Part shown: in pieces, positions 38,241 to 47,706 of the stretch
Numbering within the stretch: position 1 is the stretch's first letter
Layout of the letters: every line of letters begins with the position of its first letter
Source of the DNA: Vibrio superstes
GTDB lineage: Bacteria > Pseudomonadota > Gammaproteobacteria > Enterobacterales > Vibrionaceae
Assembly (NCBI RefSeq): GCF_003569005.1
Contig: NZ_BCUR01000004.1
Coordinates: 248,001-312,000 of the forward strand
Reading direction: 5' to 3'
Length of the DNA stretch: 64,000 nt
Notes under the pieces: model-generated
What the model was told of the DNA's origin: nothing
Databases searched by the model: none
Seen by the model: the letters and a program-made list of their open reading frames with translations, nothing else
Program-made: the position numbers and the translations under genes

Positions 38241-38431
38241 TGAAAGCACAAGAGCTACGTGAAAAAAGCGTTGAAGAGCTTAACGCTGAGCTATTAAATT
38301 TGCTACGTGAACAGTTCAACTTGCGCATGCAAGCTGCAACTGGTCAACTACAGCAGACACATACTCTTAAAGCTGTACGCCGTGATATCGCACGTGTTAA
38401 AACCGTATTGACTGAGAAGGCAGACGCATAA
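38240..38431 (+). CDS. rpmC: Ribosomal protein L29
   Basis: Small helical 50S protein beside L23 at the tunnel exit (63 residues, '[31 protein letters not shown]'). One-base overlaps (TAATG) with rplP and rpsQ indicate coupling. Confidence 0.98.
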   Translation: MKAQELREKSVEELNAELLNLLREQFNLRMQAATGQLQQTHTLKAVRRDIARVKTVLTEKADA

Positions 38432-38685
38432 TGAGCGACAAAACCCGTACTTCACTTGGTCGTGTTGTTAGTGACAAAGGCGATAAGTCTATTGTTGTTG
38501 CTATCGAGCGCATGGTTAAACACCCAATTTACGGCAAGTTCGTAAAGCGCACGACTAAGATTCACGCACATGATGAAAACAACGAGTGTGGCCTAGGCGA
38601 TACTGTTGAAGTTCAAGAATGTCGTCCACTGTCTAAGACTAAGTCTTGGACTTTGGTGAAAGTTGTAGAAAAAGCGAAAATCTAA
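38431..38685 (+). CDS. rpsQ: Ribosomal protein S17
   Basis: Primary 16S rRNA-binding protein of the 30S body (84 residues, OB fold; '[31 protein letters not shown]'). Last gene of the S10 operon, followed by a terminator. Confidence 0.98.
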   Translation: MSDKTRTSLGRVVSDKGDKSIVVAIERMVKHPIYGKFVKRTTKIHAHDENNECGLGDTVEVQECRPLSKTKSWTLVKVVEKAKI

Positions 38686-38709
38686 TTTTCGTTAATTTTT
38701 AACAACTTA

Positions 38710-38748
38710 AAGCGGCTTCCAGGTTTTTTTGGAAGCCGCTTATTTTTT
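38710..38748 (+). terminator. Rho-independent terminator of the S10 operon
   Basis: AAGCGGCTTCC (38710-38720) pairs perfectly with GGAAGCCGCTT (38731-38741) and is followed by T6, so spc is a separate unit here. Confidence 0.92.
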
Positions 38749-38771
38749 GTCTACCCAATTGCGAAAAAGGG

Positions 38772-38789
38772 TGGTACAATTCGCGTCCC
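38772..38789 (+). promoter_or_regulatory. spc operon promoter, extended -10 type
   Basis: TG (38772-38773), one base, TACAAT (38775-38780) forms an extended -10; the discriminator CGCGTCCC follows, nearly identical to that of the str promoter. No well-spaced -35 was found. Confidence 0.65.
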
Positions 38790-38849
38790 TTTAAAGAGGC
38801 AGCCCGACCCGAGAGGGTCTAGTTTTTAATATTTAGCGGAGCACTAACA

Positions 38850-39221
38850 ATGATCCAAATGCAAAGTACACTTGACGCTGCAGATAACTCTGGCGCGCGC
38901 AAGGTAATGTGTATTAAGGTTCTGGGTGGCTCACACCGTCGTTATGCACATATCGGAGACGTCATCAAAGTTACTGTGAAGGAAGCAATTCCTCGCGGTA
39001 AAGTAAAAAAAGGTGATGTTCTGAAGGCGGTAGTAGTTCGCACCCGTAAAGGCGTTCGTCGTCCAGACGGTTCTGTCATTCGCTTCGACCGTAATGCTTG
39101 TGTATTGTTGAACGACACTACTGAGCAACCAGTCGGCACTCGTATCTTTGGCCCAGTGACTCGTGAACTTCGTAATGCGAAATTCATGAAGATTGTTTCA
39201 CTGGCTCCAGAAGTACTATAA
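38850..39221 (+). CDS. rplN: Ribosomal protein L14
   Basis: 50S protein at the subunit interface, bridge B8 and binding site of RsfS (123 residues, '[28 protein letters not shown]'). First gene of spc. Confidence 0.99.
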   Translation: MIQMQSTLDAADNSGARKVMCIKVLGGSHRRYAHIGDVIKVTVKEAIPRGKVKKGDVLKAVVVRTRKGVRRPDGSVIRFDRNACVLLNDTTEQPVGTRIFGPVTRELRNAKFMKIVSLAPEVL

Positions 39222-39232
39222 GGAGCACTTAA

Positions 39233-39550
39233 ATGGCAGCTAAAATCCGTCGTAACGACGAAGTAATCGTTCTTGCTGGTAAAGATAAAGGCAAGAAAGG
39301 TAAAGTAACTAAGGTTCTAGCAACCGGTAAAGTTATCGTTGAAGGTATCAACCTTGTTAAGAAACACCAGAAGCCTGTACCGGCAATGGGTGTTCAAGGT
39401 GGTATCGTAGAGCAAGAAGCAGCAATTGATGCTTCAAACATTGCAATCTACAACGCAGCTACTGGTAAAGCAGACCGTATCGGTTTCCGTTTCGAAGATG
39501 GCAAGAAAGTTCGTTTCTTCAAGTCTAACAACGAAATCGTTTCTAACTAA
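39233..39550 (+). CDS. rplX: Ribosomal protein L24
   Basis: Initiator of 50S assembly (105 residues) with the KOW motif '[21 protein letters not shown]'. Eleven bases after rplN. In E. coli the following rplE start region binds repressor S8. Confidence 0.98.
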   Translation: MAAKIRRNDEVIVLAGKDKGKKGKVTKVLATGKVIVEGINLVKKHQKPVPAMGVQGGIVEQEAAIDASNIAIYNAATGKADRIGFRFEDGKKVRFFKSNNEIVSN

Positions 39551-39574
39551 GAATAGAGTAATTTGGAGTGAACT

Positions 39575-40114
39575 ATGGCGAAACTGCATGATTACTACAA
39601 GTCGTCTGTAGTCGCTGAACTGACCAAAGAGTTCAGCTACACAAGCGTCATGCAAGTCCCTAGAATCGAAAAGATCACCCTTAACATGGGTGTGGGTGAA
39701 GCAATCAATGATAAGAAGCTTCTAGAAAACGCAGCATCTGATATGGCAACGATCTCTGGTCAAAAGCCACTTATCACTAAAGCGCGTAAATCTGTTGCAG
39801 GCTTTAAAATCCGTGAAGGCTACCCAATCGGTTGTAAAGTAACCTTGCGTGGCGAACGTATGTGGGATTTCCTTGAGCGTTTGATTAACATCGCTCTACC
39901 ACGTGTACGTGACTTCCGTGGTGTTAGCGCTAAGTCTTTTGACGGACGCGGTAACTACAGCATGGGCGTTCGCGAGCAAATCATCTTCCCGGAAATCGAC
40001 TTTGATAAAGTTGATCGCGTTCGTGGTCTTGATATTACTATCACGACTTCTTCGAACACCGATGAGGAAGGCCGAGCTCTGCTGGCTGCCTTTAACTTCC
40101 CATTCCGTAAGTAA
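39575..40114 (+). CDS. rplE: Ribosomal protein L5
   Basis: 5S rRNA-binding protein of the central protuberance, touching the P-site tRNA (179 residues, '[22 protein letters not shown]' and '[13 protein letters not shown]'). Its translation start is the expected S8 feedback target. Confidence 0.99.
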   Translation: MAKLHDYYKSSVVAELTKEFSYTSVMQVPRIEKITLNMGVGEAINDKKLLENAASDMATISGQKPLITKARKSVAGFKIREGYPIGCKVTLRGERMWDFLERLINIALPRVRDFRGVSAKSFDGRGNYSMGVREQIIFPEIDFDKVDRVRGLDITITTSSNTDEEGRALLAAFNFPFRK

Positions 40115-40131
40115 GGTGAAGGGTTACTGTT

Positions 40132-40437
40132 ATGGCTAAACAATCTATGAAGGCACGTGAAACAAAACGTGCAAAGCTAGTAGCAAAATTCGCTGAAAAG
40201 CGTCGTGCGCTAAAAATCACTATCAGTGATGTTAACGCATCTGAAGAAGAGCGTTGGGACGCAGTACTTAAGCTGCAATCTCTTCCACGTGATTCAAGTG
40301 CATCACGTCAGCGTAACCGTTGCAACCAAACTGGTCGTCCACACGGTTACCTACGTAAGTTCGGTCTTAGCCGTATTAAGGTTCGTGAAGCTTGCATGAA
40401 AGGCGAGATTCCGGGTCTTCGTAAGGCTAGCTGGTAA
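40132..40437 (+). CDS. rpsN: Ribosomal protein S14 (long, zinc-free form)
   Basis: 30S head protein (101 residues). The long form without a CXXC zinc ribbon; the conserved end is '[41 protein letters not shown]' in two parts. Not dependent on zinc, unlike the short paralogue. Confidence 0.98.
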   Translation: MAKQSMKARETKRAKLVAKFAEKRRALKITISDVNASEEERWDAVLKLQSLPRDSSASRQRNRCNQTGRPHGYLRKFGLSRIKVREACMKGEIPGLRKASW

Positions 40438-40466
40438 GTGCCACTTAATCATTTGGAGTATAACGT

Positions 40467-40859
40467 ATGAGCATGCAAGATCCGATTTCGGATATGCTGA
40501 CCCGCATTCGTAACGGTCAGGCAGCAAACAAAGTTGCTGTAAAAATGCCTTCTTCAAAGCTTAAAGTTGCAATTGCTACTTTGCTGAAAAACGAAGGTTA
40601 CATCACAGACTTCGCTGTAGAAAGCGGAGCAAAACCAGAGCTAGAAGTTACTCTTAAGTACTTCCAAGCAAAACCAGTAATCGAGCAAATCCAACGTGTT
40701 TCTCGTCCAGGTCTGCGTGTCTATAAGAATAAAGACAGCCTTCCTTCAGTGATGGGTGGTTTGGGTATTGCTGTAGTGTCCACTTCCAAAGGTCTTATGT
40801 CTGACCGCGCCGCTCGTAAAGCGGGTCTTGGTGGTGAGATCATCTGCTACGTAGCTTAA
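40467..40859 (+). CDS. rpsH: Ribosomal protein S8, spc operon repressor
   Basis: 16S rRNA central-domain protein and translational repressor of spc (130 residues, '[22 protein letters not shown]' and the C-terminal RNA-binding '[26 protein letters not shown]'). Confidence 0.99.
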   Translation: MSMQDPISDMLTRIRNGQAANKVAVKMPSSKLKVAIATLLKNEGYITDFAVESGAKPELEVTLKYFQAKPVIEQIQRVSRPGLRVYKNKDSLPSVMGGLGIAVVSTSKGLMSDRAARKAGLGGEIICYVA

Positions 40860-40869
40860 GGAGTAGAAT

Positions 40870-41403
40870 ATGTCTCGTGTTGCTAAAGCACCTGTCGCTA
40901 TTCCAGCTGGAGTAGAGGTGAAGATTAACGGTCAAGAAGTTACTGTGAAAGGCCCTAAGGGTGAACTTTCTCGCGTTTTCAACAACGCAGTAGTAGTTTC
41001 TCAGGAAGATAACAACCTAACTTTCGGTCCACGTGAAGGTGTAGCTGGTGCTTGGGCACAAGCTGGTACTGCTCGTGCACTTGTAAACAACATGGTTGTT
41101 GGTGTTACTGAAGGCTTTACAAAGAAACTGATTCTTAAGGGTGTTGGTTACCGTGCTGCTATTAAAGGCAACGCTGTAAACCTAACTCTAGGTTTCTCTC
41201 ACCCAGTTGAGCACGCTGTGCCAGCGGGTATTAAAGCTGAATGTCCTAGCCAAACTGAAATCGTACTAACTGGTGCTGATAAGCAACTAGTTGGTCAGGT
41301 TGCGGCTGACATTCGTTCTTACCGTGAGCCTGAGCCTTATAAAGGTAAAGGTGTTCGTTACGCAGATGAATATGTGCGTACCAAAGAAGCTAAGAAGAAG
41401 TAA
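40870..41403 (+). CDS. rplF: Ribosomal protein L6
   Basis: 50S protein near the sarcin-ricin loop (177 residues), two repeated folds, ending '[25 protein letters not shown]', the family signature. Ten bases after rpsH. Confidence 0.99.
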   Translation: MSRVAKAPVAIPAGVEVKINGQEVTVKGPKGELSRVFNNAVVVSQEDNNLTFGPREGVAGAWAQAGTARALVNNMVVGVTEGFTKKLILKGVGYRAAIKGNAVNLTLGFSHPVEHAVPAGIKAECPSQTEIVLTGADKQLVGQVAADIRSYREPEPYKGKGVRYADEYVRTKEAKKK

Positions 41404-41412
41404 GGTAACACT

Positions 41413-41766
41413 ATGGATAAGAAAGCATCTCGCATCCGTCGTGCTACACGTGCACGTCGTAAGATTGCTGAACTTCGTGTGAACCGTCTAGTAGTACACC
41501 GTACTCCTCGTCATGTGTATGCACAGGTTATTGCACCAAACGGCTCTGAGGTTATCGCAGCGGCTTCTACTGTAGAAAAAGCGATCCGTGAGCAAGTTAA
41601 GAGCACTGGTAACGTTGACGCTGCTAAAGCTGTAGGTAAAGCTATTGCTGAGCGCGCTATCGAAAAAGGCATTTCAAATGTTGCTTTCGATCGTTCTGGT
41701 TTTCAATACCACGGTCGAGTAGCGGCGCTAGCAGATTCTGCTCGCGAAGCTGGTCTGAAATTCTAA
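41413..41766 (+). CDS. rplR: Ribosomal protein L18
   Basis: 5S rRNA-binding protein (117 residues, '[21 protein letters not shown]', '[15 protein letters not shown]', '[25 protein letters not shown]'). Nine bases after rplF. Confidence 0.98.
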   Translation: MDKKASRIRRATRARRKIAELRVNRLVVHRTPRHVYAQVIAPNGSEVIAAASTVEKAIREQVKSTGNVDAAKAVGKAIAERAIEKGISNVAFDRSGFQYHGRVAALADSAREAGLKF

Positions 41767-41780
41767 GGTAGGGTTGATCG

Positions 41781-42281
41781 ATGGCTAAAGAACAACAACA
41801 AGCTTCAGATTTGGCAGAAAAACTAATCGCCGTTAACCGCGTTGCTAAGACGGTTAAAGGTGGTCGAATCTTTAGTTTCACTGCACTAACAGTAGTTGGT
41901 GACGGTAACGGTCGCGTAGGTTTCGGTTACGGCAAAGCTCGTGAAGTACCTGCAGCGATTCAAAAAGCAATGGAAAAAGCACGTCGTAACATGGTTACTA
42001 TCGCGCTTAATGAGGGTACTCTTCACCACGCGGTGAAAGGTCGTCATACTGGCTCTAAAGTTTACATGCAGCCAGCTGCGGAAGGTACTGGTATCATCGC
42101 CGGCGGTGCGATGCGTGCAGTACTTGAAGTTGTAGGTGTTCACAACGTACTAGCGAAAGCGTACGGTTCAACGAACCCTATCAACGTAGTTCGCGCGACT
42201 ATTGATGGTTTGAGCGGCATGAAATCTCCAGAGATGATAGCTGCTAAACGTGGTCTAACTGTTGAAAATATTTCGGAGTAA
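41781..42281 (+). CDS. rpsE: Ribosomal protein S5
   Basis: 30S protein for translational accuracy and mRNA helicase activity (166 residues), with the N-terminal dsRNA-binding fold '[34 protein letters not shown]'. The spectinomycin-site loop '[11 protein letters not shown]' is wild type. Confidence 0.99.
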   Translation: MAKEQQQASDLAEKLIAVNRVAKTVKGGRIFSFTALTVVGDGNGRVGFGYGKAREVPAAIQKAMEKARRNMVTIALNEGTLHHAVKGRHTGSKVYMQPAAEGTGIIAGGAMRAVLEVVGVHNVLAKAYGSTNPINVVRATIDGLSGMKSPEMIAAKRGLTVENISE

Positions 42282-42286
42282 GCACC

Positions 42287-42463
42287 ATGGCAACTATTAA
42301 AGTAACTCAAACTAAAAGCTCAATTGGTCGTCTACCTAAGCACAAACTGTGCTTACGTGGTCTTGGCCTTCGTCGCATCAACCACACAGTAGAACTTGAA
42401 GACACGCCTGCAGTACGCGGCATGATCAACAAGGTTTACTACATGGTTAAAGTTGAGGAGTAA
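42287..42463 (+). CDS. rpmD: Ribosomal protein L30
   Basis: A 58-residue protein read directly from the sequence: it begins Met-Ala-Thr-Ile-Lys-Val-Thr-Gln, contains '[20 protein letters not shown]' and ends 'YYMVKVEE', the L30 signature. It fills the gap between rpsE (5 bases) and rplO (6 bases). Binds 23S rRNA in the 50S subunit; dispensable in some bacteria. Confidence 0.97.
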   Translation: MATIKVTQTKSSIGRLPKHKLCLRGLGLRRINHTVELEDTPAVRGMINKVYYMVKVEE

Positions 42464-42469
42464 TCAGAA

Positions 42470-42904
42470 ATGCGTTTGAATACTCTATCACCGGCTGCGG
42501 GTTCTAAGCCTTCTAAGAAGCGCGTAGGTCGTGGTATCGGTTCTGGCCTTGGCAAAACAGCCGGCCGTGGCCATAAAGGTCAAAAGTCTCGCTCTGGCGG
42601 CAGTGTTCGTCCAGGTTTTGAAGGCGGTCAAATGCCTTTGAAACAGCGTCTACCTAAGTTCGGTTTCACTTCTCGTAAGAGCCTAGTGACTGCTGAAGTT
42701 CGTCTAGCTGAGCTAGCGAAAGTAACTGGTGACGTTGTAGATCTTAACAGCCTTAAAGCTGCTAACGTAATCACTAAGAACATCGAATTTGTAAAAGTTG
42801 TTCTTTCTGGTGAAATTAACAAAGCTGTGACTGTTAAAGGTCTTCGCGTAACTAAAGGCGCTAAAGCTGCTATTGAAGCTGCCGGCGGTAAAATCGAAGA
42901 ATAA
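42470..42904 (+). CDS. rplO: Ribosomal protein L15
   Basis: Late-assembling 50S protein (144 residues) with the Gly/Arg-rich N-terminal arm '[29 protein letters not shown]' that threads into 23S rRNA. Twenty bases before secY. Confidence 0.98.
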   Translation: MRLNTLSPAAGSKPSKKRVGRGIGSGLGKTAGRGHKGQKSRSGGSVRPGFEGGQMPLKQRLPKFGFTSRKSLVTAEVRLAELAKVTGDVVDLNSLKAANVITKNIEFVKVVLSGEINKAVTVKGLRVTKGAKAAIEAAGGKIEE

Positions 42905-42924
42905 TCTTCGAGGGAAAGGTACAG

Positions 42925-44259
42925 ATGGCTAAAAAACCAGGACAAGATTTTAGTAGTGCAAAAAGTGGCGTAGCGGAACTGAAAACACGCCTTCTATTCG
43001 TATTAGGCGCGTTGTTAGTGTTTCGTGCGGGCTCTTTTGTGCCGATCCCTGGTATTGACGCGGCTGTACTTGCCCAACTGTTAGAACAGCAGCAGGGCAC
43101 CATCGTTGAAATGTTTAACATGTTCTCCGGTGGTGCACTTGAGCGTGCATCTATCTTGGCCCTTGGTATCATGCCGTATATTTCGGCATCGATTGTGGTC
43201 CAATTGCTAACTGTGGTTCATCCCGCTCTAGCCGAGCTTAAAAAAGAGGGTGAAGCTGGCCGACGTAAAATCAGTCAGTACACACGTTATGGCACGCTTG
43301 TACTTGCAACATTCCAAGCTATCGGTATAGCAACAGGCTTACCGAACATGGTCGACAATCTGGTTGTTATCAACCAAACCATGTTCACCCTGATTGCAAC
43401 CGTGAGTTTAGTAACCGGTACCATGTTCTTGATGTGGTTAGGTGAACAAATTACAGAGCGCGGAATTGGTAACGGTATATCGTTAATCATCTTTGCAGGT
43501 ATTGTTGCAGGATTGCCTTCGGCAATTGGTTCGACAATTGAGCAGGCGCGTCAAGGTGAATTGCACGTACTTCTTCTATTGTTGATTGCAGTTTTAGCAT
43601 TTGCTGTTATCTACTTTGTTGTATTCATGGAACGTGGTCAGCGTCGTATCGTCGTTAACTACGCCAAGCGTCAACAAGGTCGTAAGGTATTTGCAGCGCA
43701 GAGCTCTCACTTGCCATTGAAAATAAACATGGCTGGTGTTATCCCTGCGATATTTGCATCAAGTATTATTTTGTTCCCAGGAACATTAGCACAGTGGTTC
43801 GGTCAGAACGGCGAAAGTGCGACATTCGGTTGGTTAACTGATGTGTCATTAGCTCTTAGCCCAGGTCAACCTTTGTACGTAATGCTTTATGCATCAGCAA
43901 TCATCTTTTTCTGCTTCTTCTACACGGCGTTGGTATTCAACCCGCGTGAAACAGCAGATAATTTGAAGAAGTCTGGTGCTTTCGTACCCGGCATCCGCCC
44001 AGGAGAGCAGACAGCAAGATACATCGATAAAGTAATGACTAGACTAACCTTAGCGGGTGCTCTATATATTACCTTTATCTGTCTGATTCCCGAGTTCATG
44101 ATGGTCATGTGGAACGTACGTTTCTACTTTGGCGGCACATCACTACTAATCGTAGTTGTTGTAATCATGGATTTCATGGCACAGGTACAGACTCATCTGA
44201 TGTCACAACAGTATGATTCTGTGTTGAAGAAAGCAAATCTGAAGGGCTACGGCCGTTAA
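42925..44259 (+). CDS. secY: Preprotein translocase subunit SecY
   Basis: Channel of the Sec translocon (444 residues, ten transmembrane helices). '[14 protein letters not shown]', '[13 protein letters not shown]' (plug region follows) and '[25 protein letters not shown]' are the family signatures. SecE and SecG are encoded elsewhere. Coupled to ribosomal protein synthesis by its place in spc. Confidence 0.98.
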   Translation: MAKKPGQDFSSAKSGVAELKTRLLFVLGALLVFRAGSFVPIPGIDAAVLAQLLEQQQGTIVEMFNMFSGGALERASILALGIMPYISASIVVQLLTVVHPALAELKKEGEAGRRKISQYTRYGTLVLATFQAIGIATGLPNMVDNLVVINQTMFTLIATVSLVTGTMFLMWLGEQITERGIGNGISLIIFAGIVAGLPSAIGSTIEQARQGELHVLLLLLIAVLAFAVIYFVVFMERGQRRIVVNYAKRQQGRKVFAAQSSHLPLKINMAGVIPAIFASSIILFPGTLAQWFGQNGESATFGWLTDVSLALSPGQPLYVMLYASAIIFFCFFYTALVFNPRETADNLKKSGAFVPGIRPGEQTARYIDKVMTRLTLAGALYITFICLIPEFMMVMWNVRFYFGGTSLLIVVVVIMDFMAQVQTHLMSQQYDSVLKKANLKGYGR

Positions 44260-44298
44260 TTCGGTCTTAGTTCCAGATTTCATTTACGGAGTTTAGCA

Positions 44299-44412
44299 AT
44301 GAAAGTTCGTGCTTCCGTTAAAAAAATCTGCCGTAACTGTAAGGTTATCAAGCGCAACGGTGTTGTGCGTGTAATCTGCAGTGAGCCAAAGCACAAACAG
44401 CGCCAAGGCTAA
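44299..44412 (+). CDS. rpmJ: Ribosomal protein L36 (zinc-binding form)
   Basis: A 37-residue protein read directly from the sequence: '[20 protein letters not shown]' then '[17 protein letters not shown]'. Cys-11, Cys-14, Cys-27 and His-33 form the zinc site of the C+ form. Last gene of spc; Vibrio may carry a zinc-free paralogue elsewhere. Confidence 0.97.
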
Positions 44413-44429
44413 TTAGCAGAATTTTTTAC

Positions 44430-44458
44430 TTGAAAAACAGGGTAGGTTCGAGTATATT
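44430..44458 (+). promoter_or_regulatory. Candidate alpha operon promoter overlapping a terminator hairpin
   Basis: TTGAAA (44430-44435), 17 bases, TATATT (44453-44458) is a good sigma-70 match ahead of rpsM. Its spacer and -10 lie inside the hairpin listed next. Confidence 0.6.
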
Positions 44459-44474
44459 CCTCGGCCTACCTTTT
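44441..44474 (+). terminator. Hairpin with T4 after rpmJ, possible spc terminator
   Basis: GGTAGG (44441-44446) and CGAG (44449-44452) pair with CTCG (44460-44463) and CCTACC (44465-44470); TTTT follows. A second repeat CTTTTGC/GCAAAAG (44470-44485) adjoins. Moderate terminator. Confidence 0.55.
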
Positions 44475-44475
44475 G

Positions 44476-44585
44476 CGTGCAAAAGAAGTAGTATGCCGCA
44501 GCGTATCCTCGACGGGCTTTGCTGCGGATAATTCTTTACATAAGTACTAGGAGTGAATAGTGGCCCGTATAGCAGGCATTAACAT
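44476..44585 (+). promoter_or_regulatory. Alpha operon leader, S4-binding pseudoknot (Alpha_RBS type)
   Basis: The RNA just ahead of and across the rpsM start matches the E. coli alpha leader in order: GTATCCT (44503-44509), ACGGGCTTT (44512-44520), a distal strand, then TAGGAGTG ahead of GTGGCCCG. In E. coli ribosomal protein S4 traps this pseudoknot and represses rpsM to rplQ. Recognised by sequence similarity from memory, not by a covariance search. Confidence 0.8.
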
Positions 44586-44916
44586 TCCTGATCATAAGCA
44601 TTCTGTAATTGCACTAACTGCAATCTACGGTATTGGTAAAACCCGTTCTCAAGCTATCCTAGCTGAAGTGGGTATTGCTGAAAATGCTAAGATCAGTGAA
44701 CTAACTGAAGAGCAGATCGATCAACTGCGTGATGGTGTAGCTAAATACACTGTAGAAGGTGATCTACGTCGTGAAGTATCGATGAACATCAAGCGTCTTA
44801 TGGACCTTGGCTGTTACCGCGGTCTTCGTCATCGTCGCAGTCTACCACTACGTGGACAGCGTACTAAAACCAACGCTCGCACCCGTAAGGGTCCGCGCAA
44901 GCCGATCAAAAAATAA
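44560..44916 (+). CDS. rpsM: Ribosomal protein S13
   Basis: 30S head protein forming bridges B1a and B1b (118 residues). GTG start within the S4-responsive leader, AGGAG upstream. '[26 protein letters not shown]' is the tRNA-contacting tail. Confidence 0.99.
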   Translation: MARIAGINIPDHKHSVIALTAIYGIGKTRSQAILAEVGIAENAKISELTEEQIDQLRDGVAKYTVEGDLRREVSMNIKRLMDLGCYRGLRHRRSLPLRGQRTKTNARTRKGPRKPIKK

Positions 44917-44937
44917 TCGGATAAGGTAGAGAGTACA

Positions 44938-45327
44938 ATGGCAAAACAACCAACTCGCGCACGTAAACGCGTTCGCAAGCAAGTAGCTGATGGCGTAGCG
45001 CACATTCATGCTTCTTTCAACAACACAATCGTAACCATCACTGACCGTCAAGGTAACGCACTAGCTTGGGCTACTGCAGGTGGTTCAGGTTTCCGTGGTT
45101 CTCGTAAGTCAACTCCGTTCGCAGCTCAGGTTGCAGCAGAGCGCGCTGGCGAAATGGCTAAAGAATATGGCCTAAAGAACTTGGAAGTTATGGTTAAGGG
45201 CCCTGGTCCTGGTCGTGAGTCAACTATCCGTGCACTAAACGCTGCTGGATACCGCATCACTAACATCGTTGATGCAACTCCGATCCCTCATAACGGTTGT
45301 CGTCCACCTAAGAAACGTCGCGTTTAA
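44938..45327 (+). CDS. rpsK: Ribosomal protein S11
   Basis: 30S platform protein near the E site (129 residues). '[19 protein letters not shown]' and '[15 protein letters not shown]', ending 'CRPPKKRRV'. Includes the conserved Asn that can isomerise to isoaspartate in E. coli S11. Confidence 0.99.
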   Translation: MAKQPTRARKRVRKQVADGVAHIHASFNNTIVTITDRQGNALAWATAGGSGFRGSRKSTPFAAQVAAERAGEMAKEYGLKNLEVMVKGPGPGRESTIRALNAAGYRITNIVDATPIPHNGCRPPKKRRV

Positions 45328-45358
45328 GTTTCGTTTCTAGGAATATTGGAGAAAGAAC

Positions 45359-45979
45359 ATGGCTAGATATTTGGGTCCTAAGCTGAAGCTTAGCCGTCGC
45401 GAAGGTACTGACTTATTCCTTAAGTCTGGTGTCCGTGCGATCGATACCAAGTGTAAAATTGATAACGCACCAGGTGTACACGGCGCTCGTCGCGGTCGTC
45501 TATCTGAATATGGCGTTCAGCTTCGTGAGAAGCAAAAAGTTCGTCGTACATACGGCGTTCTAGAAAAACAATTCCGTAACTACTACAAAGAAGCTGCACG
45601 CCTTAAAGGCAACACAGGTGAAAACCTGCTTCAGCTTCTTGAAGGTCGTCTTGATAACGTAGTTTACCGCATGGGCTTTGGCGCAACTCGCGCAGAAGCA
45701 CGTCAGCTAGTTAGCCACAAAGCTATCTTAGTTAACGGTAAAGTTGTAAACGTTCCTTCATTCAAAGTAGCGGCAAATGACGTTGTTTCTATCCGTGAGA
45801 AAGCTAAACAGCAATCTCGCATTAAAGCGGCTCTAGAAGTTGCTGAACAACGCGAAAAGCCAACTTGGATTGAAGTAGATGGCAGCAAAATGGAAGGCAC
45901 GTTCAAGCGTTTACCAGAACGTTCTGATCTGTCTGCTGACATCAACGAACACCTGATCGTCGAACTTTACTCTAAGTAA
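45359..45979 (+). CDS. rpsD: Ribosomal protein S4, alpha operon repressor
   Basis: Initiates 16S 5' domain assembly, acts in mRNA entry, represses the alpha operon (206 residues). S4 RNA-binding domain '[38 protein letters not shown]'. No N-terminal zinc ribbon, as in E. coli. Confidence 0.99.
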   Translation: MARYLGPKLKLSRREGTDLFLKSGVRAIDTKCKIDNAPGVHGARRGRLSEYGVQLREKQKVRRTYGVLEKQFRNYYKEAARLKGNTGENLLQLLEGRLDNVVYRMGFGATRAEARQLVSHKAILVNGKVVNVPSFKVAANDVVSIREKAKQQSRIKAALEVAEQREKPTWIEVDGSKMEGTFKRLPERSDLSADINEHLIVELYSK

Positions 45980-46003
45980 GGTTTAAACTAAAGAGAGGAC
46001 ACA

Positions 46004-46996
46004 ATGCAGGGTTCTGTAACAGAATTTCTTAAGCCACGTCTCGTTGATATCGAACAGATTAACACGACACACGCAAAAGTAACTCTTGAGCCATTAGAGC
46101 GTGGTTTCGGCCATACTCTTGGTAATGCACTTCGCCGTATTCTTCTATCTTCTATGCCGGGTTGTGCCGTAACAGAAGTAGAGATTGAAGGTGTGCTACA
46201 CGAATACAGCACTAAAGAAGGCGTTCAAGAAGACATTCTTGAGATCCTACTAAACCTTAAAGGTTTGGCTGTACGCGTAGCGGAAGGCAAAGATGAAGTG
46301 TTTATTACACTGAACAAATCAGGCTCAGGCCCTGTGGTTGCAGGTGACATCACCCATGATGGTGATGTAGAGATCGCTAACCCTGAGCACGTTATTTGTC
46401 ACCTAACGGATGACAACGCTGAGATCGCTATGCGTATCAAAGTTGAACGTGGTCGTGGTTATGTTCCAGCTTCAGCTCGCATCCATACCGAAGAAGATGA
46501 GCGCCCAATCGGTCGCCTACTTGTTGATGCTACATACAGCCCAGTAGACAAAATTGCCTACTCTGTAGAAGCAGCACGTGTAGAGCAACGTACTGATTTG
46601 GACAAGCTTGTTATCGATATGGAAACGAACGGCACTCTTGAACCGGAAGAAGCTATCCGTCGTGCAGCAACTATTCTTGCTGAACAATTGGATGCGTTCG
46701 TAGATCTTCGTGATGTACGAGTTCCAGAGAAAGAAGAAGAGAAGCCGGAGTTCGATCCTATCCTACTTCGTCCTGTAGACGATCTTGAGCTAACAGTTCG
46801 CTCTGCCAACTGTCTAAAAGCAGAAGCGATTCACTACATTGGTGATCTTGTTCAGCGTACTGAAGTGGAGCTTCTTAAAACCCCTAACCTTGGTAAGAAA
46901 TCACTTACTGAGATTAAGGATGTGCTTGCTTCTCGCGGCTTGTCTCTAGGTATGCGCCTAGAAAACTGGCCACCAGCGTCAATCGCTGAAGATTAA
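46004..46996 (+). CDS. rpoA: RNA polymerase alpha subunit
   Basis: Dimer scaffold of RNA polymerase and contact for CRP and UP elements (330 residues). N-terminal domain with '[20 protein letters not shown]'; C-terminal domain with the DNA-binding 265 region in '[23 protein letters not shown]' and '[24 protein letters not shown]'. Intact and full length. Confidence 0.99.
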   Translation: MQGSVTEFLKPRLVDIEQINTTHAKVTLEPLERGFGHTLGNALRRILLSSMPGCAVTEVEIEGVLHEYSTKEGVQEDILEILLNLKGLAVRVAEGKDEVFITLNKSGSGPVVAGDITHDGDVEIANPEHVICHLTDDNAEIAMRIKVERGRGYVPASARIHTEEDERPIGRLLVDATYSPVDKIAYSVEAARVEQRTDLDKLVIDMETNGTLEPEEAIRRAATILAEQLDAFVDLRDVRVPEKEEEKPEFDPILLRPVDDLELTVRSANCLKAEAIHYIGDLVQRTEVELLKTPNLGKKSLTEIKDVLASRGLSLGMRLENWPPASIAED

Positions 46997-47022
46997 TCAA
47001 TATTAGTTAGAAGGATTAGGTC

Positions 47023-47403
47023 ATGCGCCATCGTAAGAGTGGTCGTCAACTCAACCGCAACAGCTCACATCGCAAAGCGATGTTCAGCAATATGGCTAGC
47101 TCTCTTGTACGTCATGAAGTTATCAAGACTACATTGCCAAAAGCAAAAGAGCTACGTCGCGTAGTTGAGCCTTTGATTACATTAGCTAAGACTGACAGTG
47201 TTGCTAACCGTCGTCTAGCATTTGCTCGCACTCGTGATAACGAAGTTGTGGCAAAACTATTTAACGAACTAGGTCCACGTTTCGCTACCCGTCAGGGTGG
47301 TTACACACGTATCCTAAAAGCTGGCTTCCGTGCTGGTGATAAAGCTCCAATGGCTTACATTGAGCTTGTAGATCGCCCAGCTGCTGAAGAAGCTGCTGAG
47401 TAA
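47023..47403 (+). CDS. rplQ: Ribosomal protein L17
   Basis: 50S protein near the tunnel exit (126 residues, '[45 protein letters not shown]' in parts). Last gene of the alpha operon, followed by a strong terminator. Confidence 0.99.
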   Translation: MRHRKSGRQLNRNSSHRKAMFSNMASSLVRHEVIKTTLPKAKELRRVVEPLITLAKTDSVANRRLAFARTRDNEVVAKLFNELGPRFATRQGGYTRILKAGFRAGDKAPMAYIELVDRPAAEEAAE

Positions 47404-47420
47404 TAGTTCAGTTAGAACTG

Positions 47421-47448
47421 AAAAGCCGGGCATCTGCCCGGCTTTTTT
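47421..47448 (+). terminator. Rho-independent terminator of the alpha operon
   Basis: AAAAGCCGGGC (47421-47431), loop ATCT, GCCCGGC (47436-47442) then T6. Confidence 0.95.
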
Positions 47449-47486
47449 GTGTCTGCAATTTAAGAATGAATATTAGTTTGCCTTAA

Positions 47487-47646
47487 TACCAATCGTAGTA
47501 AGTAACTGATCATCCTAGCTTGTTAAAACACTCGATAACGGCGTTAGAATTTTTGATTGTAGAATAACTACTTATCAAAAAGTTCTGCCTTGTTATCCAG
47601 CGTTTTTCCTACGCTACTTCTGAACACTTACCTACTGTGATTGGTA
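47487..47646. mobile_element. Miniature inverted-repeat element, copy 1 (160 bp)
   Basis: The element begins TACCAATC and ends GATTGGTA; its terminal inverted repeats extend imperfectly over about 20 bases. It is flanked by a 3-bp duplication TAA (47484-47486 and 47647-47649). The interior is itself a long imperfect palindrome and codes for nothing. A second copy, about 93% identical by eye and in the same orientation, is at 51762. TNA-type 3-bp duplications are typical of the IS1031 group of the IS5 family, so a transposase of that kind elsewhere may move it. The element fills most of the 303-base rplQ to DUF2780 gap. Confidence 0.85.
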
Positions 47647-47706
47647 TAACTATAGTCGAATTGCCCATTCATATAAGTTTTAGCGGCAAGGCTAATAAGA
47701 TAGCCT

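Noticed and set aside
38759..38780. TTGCGA as -35 for the spc promoter
   Set aside because: Only 10 bases separate it from TACAAT, too short; the extended -10 reading was preferred.
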